From NCBI GenBank assembly GCA_910587335.1, contig CAJUMG010000001.1, positions 166,671-230,670 of the forward strand: DNA of 64,000 nt, in the 5' to 3' direction. Positions 1 through 7,014 of this stretch are shown here, piece after piece (position 1 is the first letter of the stretch; each line of letters begins with the position of its first letter). The notes under the pieces are model-generated. The model ran no database searches. It saw nothing but the letters and a program-made list of their open reading frames with translations, and was not told the DNA's origin. The DNA comes from an uncultured Oscillospiraceae bacterium (lineage in GTDB: Bacteria; Bacillota; Clostridia; Oscillospirales; Ruminococcaceae). The position numbers were made by a program, and so were the translations under genes.

Positions 1-574
1 AGCCGTTGACCTCGTCCGCCTGTTCAGCGGTAGCGGTCTTTCCGGTGCCAATGGCCCATACCGGCTCATAGGCGATGATGATCCGGGACAGCTCCTCTTT
101 TGTAACGCCGCCCAAAGCGACCTTTGTCTGCATGGCGCAGATCTCTTCGGTAATGCCCTGTTCCCGCTGCTCCAGCAGCTCGCCAACGCACAAAATCACC
201 CGCAGTCCCGCGTCCAGCGCCGCCCGAACCCGTTTGTTCACCGTCTGGTCGGTCTCGCCAAAGTATTGCCGGCGCTCAGAATGGCCGATGACCACGTATT
301 CTACACCCATCTCCGCCAGCATATCCGCCGAGATTTCACCGGTGAACGCGCCGGATTTTGCCCAGTGGCAATTCTCCGCGCCTACCTTGATGTTAGAGCC
401 CTTCACAGCCTCTAAAGCCGTTTCCAGATTGGTGTAGGGCACGCAGATGACCACACCGCAGTCAGCGTCCTTGACCAAAGGCTTTAACTCCTCAATCAAA
501 GCTTTTGCCTCCGGACGGGTTTTATTCATTTTCCAGTTGCCGGCGATAACCGCCTGTCTTTTTGCTTTGTTCAC
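1..574 (-). CDS. tpiA: Triosephosphate isomerase, partial (C-terminus off the window)
   Basis: Interconverts dihydroxyacetone phosphate and glyceraldehyde 3-phosphate in glycolysis, in the cytoplasm. The reading frame runs off the left edge, so about 191 of the usual 250 residues are present. Visible are the substrate lysine in AGNWKMN, the catalytic histidine in VIGHSERR and the catalytic glutamate in [11 protein letters not shown]; the phosphate-binding C-terminal loops are missing. The start is placed at a GTG (574-572) because GGAG lies 8 bases upstream; an in-frame ATG at 595 is possible but overlaps that site. It follows pgk by about 150 bases and should be co-transcribed with it. Identity is secure; only the end is unknown. 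Confidence 0.96.
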   Translation of the reverse strand, partial: MNKAKRQAVIAGNWKMNKTRPEAKALIEELKPLVKDADCGVVICVPYTNLETALEAVKGSNIKVGAENCHWAKSGAFTGEISADMLAEMGVEYVVIGHSERRQYFGETDQTVNKRVRAALDAGLRVILCVGELLEQREQGITEEICAMQTKVALGGVTKEELSRIIIAYEPVWAIGTGKTATAEQADEVNG

Positions 575-642
575 AATGCTTTCTCCTTTTTTCATATGGT
601 CTTTACGGATCGGGGAAAAACCTCCCCATCACCTAAAAGGCA

Positions 643-668
643 ATGGGCACGGTTTTTCCCGTGCCCAT
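643..668. repeat. Intra-operon hairpin between pgk and tpiA
   Basis: A perfect 10-bp inverted repeat, ATGGGCACGG and CCGTGCCCAT, with a 6-base loop (GAAAAA on the sense strand). No T-tract follows on the minus strand, so it is not a good intrinsic terminator. It may protect or process the pgk-tpiA mRNA; that is inference. Confidence 0.6.
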
Positions 669-723
669 CGGTTCTCTGCTTTTGCACAGGAAAAGCAAAG
701 CCTTTTCTCGTCTTGTTTTAAGA

Positions 724-1941
724 TTATTTGTCGTTTACGCAAACGATGCCGGGCAGCTCCTTGCCTTCCAAAAATTCCAAAGAAGCACCGCCGCCGGTGG
801 AAATATGGGTCATCTTGTCGCCAAAGCCCAGGGTGTTGACCGCAGCCGCAGAGTCGCCGCCGCCGATGATGGTAATCGCGTCGGTCTCAGCCAGCGATTT
901 AGCAACCGCGATGGTGCCTTTGGCCAAGGTCGGGTTTTCGAATACGCCCATCGGTCCGTTCCAAACAACCGTCTTGGCAGATTTTACCTCGCCCGCAAAC
1001 AGCTCAGCGGTCTTCGGGCCGATATCCAAGCCCATTTTGTCCGCCGGAATCTTATCCGCATCTACAGCGGTAACCGCGATCTCACCGTCGATAGGATCCG
1101 GGAAAGCCTCTGCTACGACACAGTCTACCGGCAGCAGAATCTTAACGCCCTTTTCCTGTGCCTTTTTAAGCATATCCTTGCAGTAGCCAATTTTCTCCTC
1201 GTCCAGCAGGGACTTGCCCACCTCATAGCCCTTCGCAGCCAGGAAGGTGTAAGCCATGCCGCCGCCGATGATCAGCGTATCAGCCTTATTTAACAGGTTT
1301 TCGATTACATTCAGCTTGTCCGCGACCTTCGCGCCGCCCAGAATGGTGACAAAAGGCCGGGCCGGATTCTCAACCGCGTTGCCCAGATATTTTAGCTCTT
1401 TGCCCATCAGGTAGCCAACCGCAGCCTCTTTGACAAAGGAAGCAACCCCTACCGTCGAGCAGTGGGCACGGTGCGCCGCGCCAAACGCGTCGTTTACAAA
1501 CACTTCGCCGCCAACCAGCTCCGCCAGCTCTTTGCTGAACCCTTCGCCGTTTTTGGTCTCTTCTTTGCGATAACGGGTGTTTTGCAGAAGAACCACGTCG
1601 CCGTCCTTCATAGCAGCAACCGCAGCTTTCGCATTGGCGCCGACCACCTCGTCGTCAGCCGCAAATACAACCTCTTTGCCCAAAAGCTCGCTCAGGCGCT
1701 TCGCAACAGGAGCCAGCGACAGCTCCGGCTTCGGCTCCCCCTTCGGTTTGCCCAGATGGGAACACAGAACGACTCTGCCGCCGTCTGCAAGCAGCTTTTT
1801 AATGGTCGGCAGCGCCGCGACAATTCGATTTTCATCGGTGATAACCCCGTTTTTCAACGGTACGTTAAAATCACAGCGAACCAATACCTTTTTGCCGGCG
1901 ACGTTGATGTCGTCAACGGTTTTTTTGTCCAGATAGCCCAT
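724..1941 (-). CDS. pgk: Phosphoglycerate kinase
   Basis: Transfers phosphate from 1,3-bisphosphoglycerate to ADP, the first ATP-yielding step of glycolysis. At 405 residues it is slightly above the usual 390-400. The N-terminal substrate domain carries VRCDFNVP near residue 22 and the C-terminal nucleotide domain carries the glycine-rich GGGDSAAAV near residue 360. The ATG at 1941 has an AAAGGGTGG ribosome site upstream. It is first in a pgk-tpiA operon; gap (GAPDH), often the preceding gene in Firmicutes, is not next to it. A promoter with an overlapping Rex-like operator lies directly upstream, suggesting redox control. Confidence 0.98.
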   Translation of the reverse strand: MGYLDKKTVDDINVAGKKVLVRCDFNVPLKNGVITDENRIVAALPTIKKLLADGGRVVLCSHLGKPKGEPKPELSLAPVAKRLSELLGKEVVFAADDEVVGANAKAAVAAMKDGDVVLLQNTRYRKEETKNGEGFSKELAELVGGEVFVNDAFGAAHRAHCSTVGVASFVKEAAVGYLMGKELKYLGNAVENPARPFVTILGGAKVADKLNVIENLLNKADTLIIGGGMAYTFLAAKGYEVGKSLLDEEKIGYCKDMLKKAQEKGVKILLPVDCVVAEAFPDPIDGEIAVTAVDADKIPADKMGLDIGPKTAELFAGEVKSAKTVVWNGPMGVFENPTLAKGTIAVAKSLAETDAITIIGGGDSAAAVNTLGFGDKMTHISTGGGASLEFLEGKELPGIVCVNDK

Positions 1942-1991
1942 AGTTCTACCACCCTTTCGTAATATGTAAAAAAGTTATGCCCTTATAAGGA

Positions 1992-2009
1992 TTGTTAATC
2001 CATGAACAA
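1992..2009. promoter_or_regulatory. Rex-like operator downstream of the pgk promoter
   Basis: The 18-mer TTGTTAATCCATGAACAA matches the clostridial Rex consensus TTGTTAA-N4-TTAACAA at 13 of 14 fixed positions. It lies between the pgk -10 box and the start codon, just after the expected transcription start, where a bound repressor would block RNA polymerase. It sits in a longer 12-bp inverted repeat (1985-2016). Rex senses NADH/NAD+ and is known to control fermentation and glycolysis genes in Clostridia; its action here is inferred. Confidence 0.6.
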
Positions 2010-2018
2010 TCCTTATTT

Positions 2019-2047
2019 ATTCTATCGGAAATAGCTGCTTTTTGCAA
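2019..2047 (-). promoter_or_regulatory. Promoter of pgk-tpiA
   Basis: On the minus strand a -35 box TTGCAA (2047-2042) and a -10 box TAGAAT (2024-2019) are separated by 17 bases. Initiation is expected near 2012, giving a leader of about 70 bases that contains the Rex-like operator. Confidence 0.7.
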
Positions 2048-2099
2048 GAGCCGAAACCATAAAATTTAATAACAAATGGTAAATTTTTCGCCCCTTCGG

Positions 2100-2537
2100 C
2101 TAAAGGCCCAACTCCTCTTCCAAAATTTCACAGGCTTTTTCCATAAAAATCGCACAGGGGCGCTTCCCCTGTTCCTTTGTTAAGGATAAATCATATTTAT
2201 TTTCCCCAATGTTTTTAAGCAGCGTCCGGCACTGACTGGACCCGAACGCCTCTTCAAAACGGCTGTTGAGCTTTTTCACATTCGCTTTCAGCTCATTTTT
2301 CTTTTGCAGATCGGCCCCGTCAAAGCTGCCGAAAGCAAGGCCCGCCGCCATAATCATGGCCGTGACCGCACCGCACTTCTCTCCCAGACTCATGCCGCCG
2401 CCAAAGCCGCCGGTCAAAGCCAGCATGGTCTCCTGGGAAAGTCCCAAATCCTCACAAAAGGCTGCTAATACCACCTGACAGCAGTTGTTTTTCATCTGCA
2501 GCTGGCGGTCAACCTCTTTTTGTCTCTCCGGTTTCAT
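2100..2537 (-). CDS. C_GCAxxG_C_C family protein
   Basis: Small cytoplasmic protein (145 residues) of the C_GCAxxG_C_C family, a probable redox or metal-binding group common in anaerobes whose biochemical role is not settled. The cysteine pattern is visible: NNCCQ near residue 18, GEKCGAVTAM near residue 52, and further cysteines in the C-terminal half (SQCRTL, RPCAIF). The ATG at 2537 follows AAAGGAGCG. It lies 12 bases after degV and is probably the last gene of a trmL-degV operon. No signal peptide or membrane segment is seen. Function beyond family membership cannot be stated. Confidence 0.85.
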   Translation of the reverse strand: MKPERQKEVDRQLQMKNNCCQVVLAAFCEDLGLSQETMLALTGGFGGGMSLGEKCGAVTAMIMAAGLAFGSFDGADLQKKNELKANVKKLNSRFEEAFGSSQCRTLLKNIGENKYDLSLTKEQGKRPCAIFMEKACEILEEELGL

Positions 2538-2549
2538 GATAACGCTCCT

Positions 2550-3428
2550 TTATTTTCGACGTTCGCCCATCACCATGCAGCCTGCCAGCCTTGGACCTGC
2601 GTTGATAGTGATGGAGGCGCCCGCCTCCGCCACCCCGGCAGAATGCTTGCCAAAGGACTTGATCATCATTTTCTCCAGCTCTTCTCCCACGCCGTCCACA
2701 TCTGCGCGGATGGCAAAGAAGGGGGTATCCTCGCCCCGGCGGCGCTTTTGGGCAATCTGTGCCAGCTTGGGAACCACTGCTTTGTCCCCTCGCACCTTTT
2801 CAATGATTTTGATCTCACCATTGATGATGGACATAATCGGCCGCAGACCCAGCATCTCTCCTACAAAGGCAGCCGCCGTGCTGATCCGGCCGGACTTTTT
2901 GGCAAAGTCCAGATTGTAGACCGAGAAATAGGTCTCTGCCCGGGAAAAATAATCGTCTAAAAACGCCAGAATCTCTTCATAGGATTTCCCCTGCTCCGCC
3001 ATTTGGGCCGCCTGTACCACCGCAAAGCCGTAGGTATAGGTGTAGCAAAGGGAGTCGATAACCGTAATCTGCATGTTTTTTGCCAGCTCCGGGTATTCCT
3101 CCGCGAACAATTCCTTGCCCATGTTGGCGGCGTCAAACATATTAGAGCCCTTGGAATTGATGGTCACATTGATGATTTTGCGGTACCCATCCTCCGCCGC
3201 ATGCCGGTACACATCCGCGTAACGAGTGTGGGGAATGTGGCTGGTCACCGGGATGTTCGTAGCATCTGTCAAAAGCTTGTAAAATTCCCGCGCAGTAAAG
3301 TCCACCCGCTCCTGATAGTCCTTCCCGTCAATGGCGATGGGAATGGACAGCACCTCGATCCCATGCGCCCGGGCCTCATCCTCCGGGATATCGCTGGCAG
3401 AATCGGTGATAAATTTAATCTTTTCCAT
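2550..3428 (-). CDS. DegV family fatty-acid-binding protein
   Basis: DegV proteins bind a fatty acid and, as FakB subunits, present it to the kinase FakA for phosphorylation before phospholipid synthesis. The 292-residue protein starts with the family signature IKFITDSASDIP and carries the SHIPHTRY and NVTINSKGSN-like loops that line the lipid pocket. The start at 3428 is chosen because GGAGG lies about 9 bases upstream and because the next in-frame ATG (3458) adds ten residues foreign to the family. The gene overlaps the end of trmL by 14 bases, which indicates translational coupling. No FakA is in the window, so lipid specificity is open. Confidence 0.92.
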   Translation of the reverse strand: MEKIKFITDSASDIPEDEARAHGIEVLSIPIAIDGKDYQERVDFTAREFYKLLTDATNIPVTSHIPHTRYADVYRHAAEDGYRKIINVTINSKGSNMFDAANMGKELFAEEYPELAKNMQITVIDSLCYTYTYGFAVVQAAQMAEQGKSYEEILAFLDDYFSRAETYFSVYNLDFAKKSGRISTAAAFVGEMLGLRPIMSIINGEIKIIEKVRGDKAVVPKLAQIAQKRRRGEDTPFFAIRADVDGVGEELEKMMIKSFGKHSAGVAEAGASITINAGPRLAGCMVMGERRK

Positions 3429-3969
3429 GTATCGTATCCTCCATCGGTTGTTGTTCACATTGGTTTTCTTCTTCCGGCCAAATGTAGCGGGAAAGCTGTC
3501 CGCGGTTTTCCAGCTCCGGGAATCCCCATTGGCGCAACGCCTCGTAAACGCCTACCGCCACCGTGTTGGACAGGTTCAGACTTCGCAGTCCGCCTTTCAT
3601 CGGCAGCCGTAAACACCGGTCCGGATTTTTTAACAAAAGCTCCTCCGGCAGTCCCTGGTCCTCCCGGCCAAAAATTAAATAGGCATTGTCCGCATAGATA
3701 TTTTCGCTGTAATTTTGCCGGCCCTTGGTGGTAAAATAGTAAAAAGGTCCGCCATTTTTAGAAAAAAAGTCCGCCAAGCCGTTATAGTAGCTGATGTCCA
3801 GATAATGCCAGTAATCTAACCCCGCTCTTTTGAGCTTTTTATCGTCCACCGAAAAGCCCATGGGCCCTACCAGATGCAGCCGCGCACCGGTTGCGGCGCA
3901 GGTCCTGGCAATATTCCCCGTATTCTGGGGGATCTGCGGTTCTACCAAAACAATATTCACTGTAGGCAA
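3415..3969 (-). CDS. trmL: tRNA (cytidine(34)-2'-O)-methyltransferase
   Basis: SPOUT-class enzyme that 2'-O-methylates the wobble base of tRNA-Leu using S-adenosylmethionine. The 184 residues show the family start NIVLVEPQIPQNTGNIAR, the LVGPMGF segment, the LIFGREDQGLP motif of the trefoil knot and the RSLNLSNTVAV C-terminal knot motif. The start is a TTG at 3969, 8 bases after GGAGG; the first in-frame alternative is a GTG nine bases on with a poorer spacing. It leads an operon with degV and the C_GCAxxG protein, which share no obvious pathway with it. Confidence 0.94.
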   Translation of the reverse strand: MPTVNIVLVEPQIPQNTGNIARTCAATGARLHLVGPMGFSVDDKKLKRAGLDYWHYLDISYYNGLADFFSKNGGPFYYFTTKGRQNYSENIYADNAYLIFGREDQGLPEELLLKNPDRCLRLPMKGGLRSLNLSNTVAVGVYEALRQWGFPELENRGQLSRYIWPEEENQCEQQPMEDTIHGKD

Positions 3970-4013
3970 AAAGGGCGCCTCCCCATTTTGTTTCTCAAAA
4001 CACTTTCTATATC

Positions 4014-4042
4014 ATTAAACTATAAAATGTCCCTTTTATCAA
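4014..4042 (-). promoter_or_regulatory. Promoter of trmL-degV operon
   Basis: On the minus strand -35 TTGATA (4042-4037) and -10 TTTAAT (4019-4014) with a 17-base spacer, about 45 bases upstream of the trmL start. Confidence 0.6.
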
Positions 4043-4100
4043 GTGTTTCTGAAAAAAAGCCCGCCTGAGGACCGTCGTAAAGAAAACGACAGTTTCTTCC

Positions 4101-4177
4101 TTGATCCGACAAAGCCGGCATATTTGCCCTGTGGTCTTTTCAAATGATTTCGCCCACCGGCTATCGTGCTGGATCAA
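4101..4177. other. Nested inverted repeat, possible structured RNA
   Basis: Three nested arms can form one long stem: TTGATCC (4101-4107) with GGATCAA (4171-4177), AGCCGG (4113-4118) with CCGGCT (4157-4162), and ATTTG (4122-4126) with CAAAT (4141-4145). The element can fold on either strand. On the plus strand a terminator follows (4199-4234); on the minus strand a T-run follows near 4052-4058. No credible protein frame covers it. I do not recognise it as a known riboswitch. The strand and any function are unknown. Confidence 0.4.
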
Positions 4178-4198
4178 AGCCCCTGCCCCACAGCAAGC

Positions 4199-4234
4199 AA
4201 AAAGCGGCCCGACCATCTAGTCGTTCCGCTTTTT
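4199..4234. terminator. Bidirectional terminator
   Basis: AAAAAGCGG (4199-4207) pairs with CCGCTTTTT (4226-4234), with an inner CGAC/GTCG stem. It lies 10 bases past the stop of the small membrane ORF on the minus strand and would also end any plus-strand transcript of the neighbouring nested repeat. Confidence 0.75.
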
Positions 4235-4243
4235 GGGGGCGCT

Positions 4244-4423
4244 TTATTTCATCATATAGGATACATTGCCGGCCAGATCTTCCATCACCTTCATGGCCTT
4301 TCCGGCGCTGCGTTTGAGTTTTTTCACCGTGCGGTGTTTTTTTCCGGAAAACAAATAGACAGCGGTACCCGCTGCCAGGGCCACGGCGGCGCCCGCCGCC
4401 AGAGAGTTCATGCTTTTGCTCAT
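4244..4423 (-). CDS. Small single-span membrane protein, 59 residues
   Basis: A short ORF starting MSKSMNSLAAGAAVALAAGT has a perfect AAGGAGG site 10 bases before its ATG and a terminator right after its stop, which together support a real gene. Residues about 7-25 form one hydrophobic Ala/Val-rich segment, followed by a basic stretch (GKKHRTVKKLKR) and a short amphipathic tail ending SYMMK. This architecture resembles small clostridial YtxH-like membrane proteins, but I cannot name a family. It lies 200 bases after the HAD phosphatase gene, so co-transcription is possible. Confidence 0.7.
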   Translation of the reverse strand: MSKSMNSLAAGAAVALAAGTAVYLFSGKKHRTVKKLKRSAGKAMKVMEDLAGNVSYMMK

Positions 4424-4623
4424 AGGGAAATCCTCCTTAAAATTTTATTAGGATTATTCCCCGGTCCGCGCCAGTCATACGAAAGCCGGGCCCGACAAAA
4501 AGAAAATCTTTGGCCTGTATTTTTTCCCAAAAAACCGGAACGAAAAAAAGGGAAAAACGCCGGTAAAAACGCCCAAAAAATGAACTGCTTTCACTGGATT
4601 TTCCCCCTCTTTTTATGAATTTT

Positions 4624-5292
4624 TTACTGTTTTTCGCCCTCTCCCAGCCGGTCCAACAGCGGCATGATATCCAAAAGGGTATCCACCTTGTTAGAGGCAA
4701 TGGCCAAAAGCTCCTCGGTGGCGGGGATCATATCCGGGATCATGACGGTATACATGCCCGCCGCTGCGCCGGACCGGATGCCGTTGGGCGAATCCTCCAG
4801 CGCCATACATTCCTGAGGTGGAACCTCTAAAAGCTGCGCCGCCCGCAAATAGATGTCCGGCGCCGGCTTGCTGCGTTCGATCATATCGCCGCAGACCACC
4901 GCGTCAAAGCGCCCCTGAATGCCGGTCACATCAAAATTATGCATGACCTTTTCATAGTTGGTAGAGGTTGCCACCGCGATTTTGTAGCCATGCTCCTTTA
5001 GGTAGTCTAACAGCTCGATCAGGCCGGTTTTGATGGGCACGTTGTCCTGCTGTCCCCGGTCCTGACGGTACTGGCGGGTTTTTCCCCAGAACTCCTCCGA
5101 CGTCATCATATGCCCGTAGCGCTGCTTAAAATTCACCGCGATACTGGCGCTGGTCGCCCCCAGGCACTCCACGCTGAAGGTTTCTATATCCGGCATGTTT
5201 AGCTCTTTCCCCACAGCCAGCATTGCTTCTTGGCCCTGCCGCTCCGTATCGAACATAATACCGTCCATATCAAATACAACCGCTTTGATCAT
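4624..5292 (-). CDS. HAD-superfamily phosphatase / beta-phosphoglucomutase-like
   Basis: Cytoplasmic haloacid dehalogenase of subfamily IA (222 residues). Motif I VFDMDGIMFDTE contains the nucleophilic and general-acid aspartates (residues 8 and 10); motif II is VATST; motif III is the lysine in RSKPAPDIY; motif IV is ALEDSPNG. A helical cap lies between motifs I and II. The family includes small sugar-phosphate phosphatases and beta-phosphoglucomutase, and the sequence does not decide between them. The gene is monocistronic or followed by the small membrane ORF, and is divergent from pyridoxamine kinase. No sugar operon surrounds it. Confidence 0.9.
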   Translation of the reverse strand: MIKAVVFDMDGIMFDTERQGQEAMLAVGKELNMPDIETFSVECLGATSASIAVNFKQRYGHMMTSEEFWGKTRQYRQDRGQQDNVPIKTGLIELLDYLKEHGYKIAVATSTNYEKVMHNFDVTGIQGRFDAVVCGDMIERSKPAPDIYLRAAQLLEVPPQECMALEDSPNGIRSGAAAGMYTVMIPDMIPATEELLAIASNKVDTLLDIMPLLDRLGEGEKQ

Positions 5293-5381
5293 TTAACTGC
5301 TCCTCTCTCTTTCCTTACGGGGATGCGCCCGGCACCTTTTTCGTCTGGTTGTCCCTTTCCGGCGCCGGAAATATTACGGAC

Positions 5382-5411
5382 ATTATAACACGTTCTATTC
5401 CCTTCCTGCAA
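5382..5411 (-). promoter_or_regulatory. Promoter of the HAD phosphatase gene
   Basis: On the minus strand -10 TATAAT (5387-5382) is preceded at 18 bases by TTGCAG (5411-5406). The -10 box is perfect and the -35 box is weak. Confidence 0.5.
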
Positions 5412-5418
5412 CTTTTAT

Positions 5419-5447
5419 TTGCCAAATACACCGGTTGGGTTTATACT
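5419..5447 (+). promoter_or_regulatory. Promoter of pyridoxamine kinase gene
   Basis: TTGCCA (5419-5424) and TATACT (5442-5447) with a 17-base spacer. The expected start near 5454 leaves a leader of about 165 bases before the ATG at 5621. The leader holds no ORF with a ribosome site, and I see no riboswitch I can name. Confidence 0.65.
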
Positions 5448-5620
5448 GATTGTAATTGTTTTGCTGCACAGACGAATGGCAGATTTTATATACGGAGGAA
5501 GACGGCGTTCTGGCTGGGTCTGTGTGCGTTTATTCGAAAAGGCCCTTTTGCTGCAAAGCCATTATGCCAAAAATCACCGCAGCAGAAAAATGGAAAGCTT
5601 ATAAAAAGGACGGTTTTTTT

Positions 5621-6484
5621 ATGCACCAGGAAAACAAGCGGGTAGCGGCTATCCACGACCTTTCCGGCGTGGGACGCTGCTCTTTAACGGTTATCATGCC
5701 CATTCTTTCGGCCATGGGGGTGCAGGCCTGCCCAGTACCCACCGCCATTTTATCCACCCACACCGGCGGCTTTGGAGAGGTGGCGTTTCAGGATCTGACC
5801 GATTATCTCCCCCAAGCTCTGGCCCATTATCAGCGGCTGGGTCTGGATTTTTCCTGCGTTTACTCCGGTTTTCTGGGGTCCGAGGCGCAGATTGACCATT
5901 GTCTCGCTTTTTTTAGAGCGTACCCCGACGCGCTGGCGGTGGTGGACCCGGTTATGGGGGATCAGGGGAAAAGCTACCGCACCGTTACCGCGGGCATGCG
6001 CCGCCGAATGGTTGAGCTGGTGGGGATTGCGGACGTGATCACCCCCAATCTGACCGAAGCCTGCATTCTGCTGGGGGAGAGCTACAGCCCCATGCCTTTG
6101 ACCCGCACCCAGGCCAAGAGCATGCTGGCCAGGCTCAGCGAAAAAGGCCCTGGCGGGATTGTGGTCACCGGGGTTTCGCTGGCGGAAGGGAGCATGGCCA
6201 ACATCGGCTACGACCGGGAAAACAACTATTACTGGTGTGTCCCCTGCGATTACGTACCGGTTTCCTATCCCGGGACCGGCGACATCTTCGCCTCGGTATT
6301 CACCTCTTCGCTGCTCACCGGGGACAGTCTCCCCATCGCCATGAGCCGGGCCTCCCGCTTTGTGGAAATCGCCATTAAAACCACCTTTTCCTATGGAGGG
6401 GACACCCGCTTGGGGGTTATGCTGGAATCGGCCATGCCGTTTTTGATGCAGAAAGAGGTGCCGCAGAATTTTCATCTGCTGTAA
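5621..6484 (+). CDS. Pyridoxamine kinase (PdxY-like)
   Basis: Ribokinase-fold enzyme that phosphorylates B6 vitamers to salvage pyridoxal 5'-phosphate. Family features are the start IHDLSGVGRCSLT, which binds the pyridine ring, AILSTHTGGF, VVDPVMGDQGKSY, TPNLTEA and the anion-hole/catalytic motif YPGTGDIFAS with its catalytic aspartate. The ATG at 5621 (AAAGGA 10 bases upstream) gives 287 residues, the normal length; longer in-frame starts only extend into the untranslated leader. It is monocistronic, closed by a terminator at 6512. B6 salvage would supply cofactor for alanine racemase nearby, though the two are convergent and not linked transcriptionally. Confidence 0.93.
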   Translation: MHQENKRVAAIHDLSGVGRCSLTVIMPILSAMGVQACPVPTAILSTHTGGFGEVAFQDLTDYLPQALAHYQRLGLDFSCVYSGFLGSEAQIDHCLAFFRAYPDALAVVDPVMGDQGKSYRTVTAGMRRRMVELVGIADVITPNLTEACILLGESYSPMPLTRTQAKSMLARLSEKGPGGIVVTGVSLAEGSMANIGYDRENNYYWCVPCDYVPVSYPGTGDIFASVFTSSLLTGDSLPIAMSRASRFVEIAIKTTFSYGGDTRLGVMLESAMPFLMQKEVPQNFHLL

Positions 6485-6511
6485 CGGGAATTTTTCGCTT
6501 TAACCTACAAG

Positions 6512-6547
6512 AAAAAAGCTGGATGGAAAATTCCATCCAGCTTTTTT
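6512..6547. terminator. Strong bidirectional terminator
   Basis: AAAAAAGCTGGATGGAA and its perfect complement TTCCATCCAGCTTTTTT form a near-loopless stem. It serves pyridoxamine kinase on the plus strand and the glyS-alr operon on the minus strand. Confidence 0.9.
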
Positions 6548-6612
6548 GTATGCAGCGCGTTCGGCGGCAGGGGAACCGGCGCGGCCACTTTTCTTTTTGT
6601 ATGTACGCCCGA

Positions 6613-7014
6613 TTATTTTTGCTCCGGTCCGGCAGGATTCTGCGAAGGTCCGGCAGGCTGCTGGGGCGGAACCGGCTGACCCGCTACAGGAGGCTGGCCG
6701 GGCATGGGCTGACCGGGCTGATTATACGGCTGCGCGGGGGTCTGGTAGGGCGCCTGTCCCGGATACTGCGCGTAAGGCGCGGCGGTTTTGGGCTTTGTCA
6801 CAAAGATCAGCACGGTGAACAGCACGCACAAGGGCAGCGCCAGAATCAGGCCAAGGATAAACCCGCCCACCAGGCAGGCGGCAAAGCCGCCGATGGCAAG
6901 GCCCACTCTCTTTTTGATCAGGCCGCAGATGAGCGGGACCAGACCAAACACAAATCCGACGAGTAAAGCGCCGATGATCGAACCGATTAGATAAGCAGCA
7001 TCATAACTAGACAT
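6613..7014 (-). CDS. Small membrane protein with Pro/Gln-rich tail
   Basis: Unrecognised 133-residue protein. The first 75 residues hold two or three membrane segments (about 6-30, 38-58 and 55-73) rich in Gly, Leu and Ile. From residue 75 to the end the chain is a low-complexity tail of Pro, Gln and Gly with repeated PGQ and QP steps, expected to be disordered. The ATG is immediately next to the alr stop codon (no gap), so it is co-translated with alr. Such tails occur on DUF4190-like and cell-division-associated membrane proteins; no function can be assigned. Confidence 0.8.
   Translation of the reverse strand: MSSYDAAYLIGSIIGALLVGFVFGLVPLICGLIKKRVGLAIGGFAACLVGGFILGLILALPLCVLFTVLIFVTKPKTAAPYAQYPGQAPYQTPAQPYNQPGQPMPGQPPVAGQPVPPQQPAGPSQNPAGPEQK

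Noticed and set aside
4101..4177. c-di-GMP-I riboswitch
   Set aside because: A CACAGGGCAAA string is present but the following conserved GACGCAAAGCC region and tetraloop-receptor parts are missing.
5476..5604. 42-codon ORF in the pyridoxamine kinase leader
   Set aside because: No ribosome site before its ATG and composition not protein-like.
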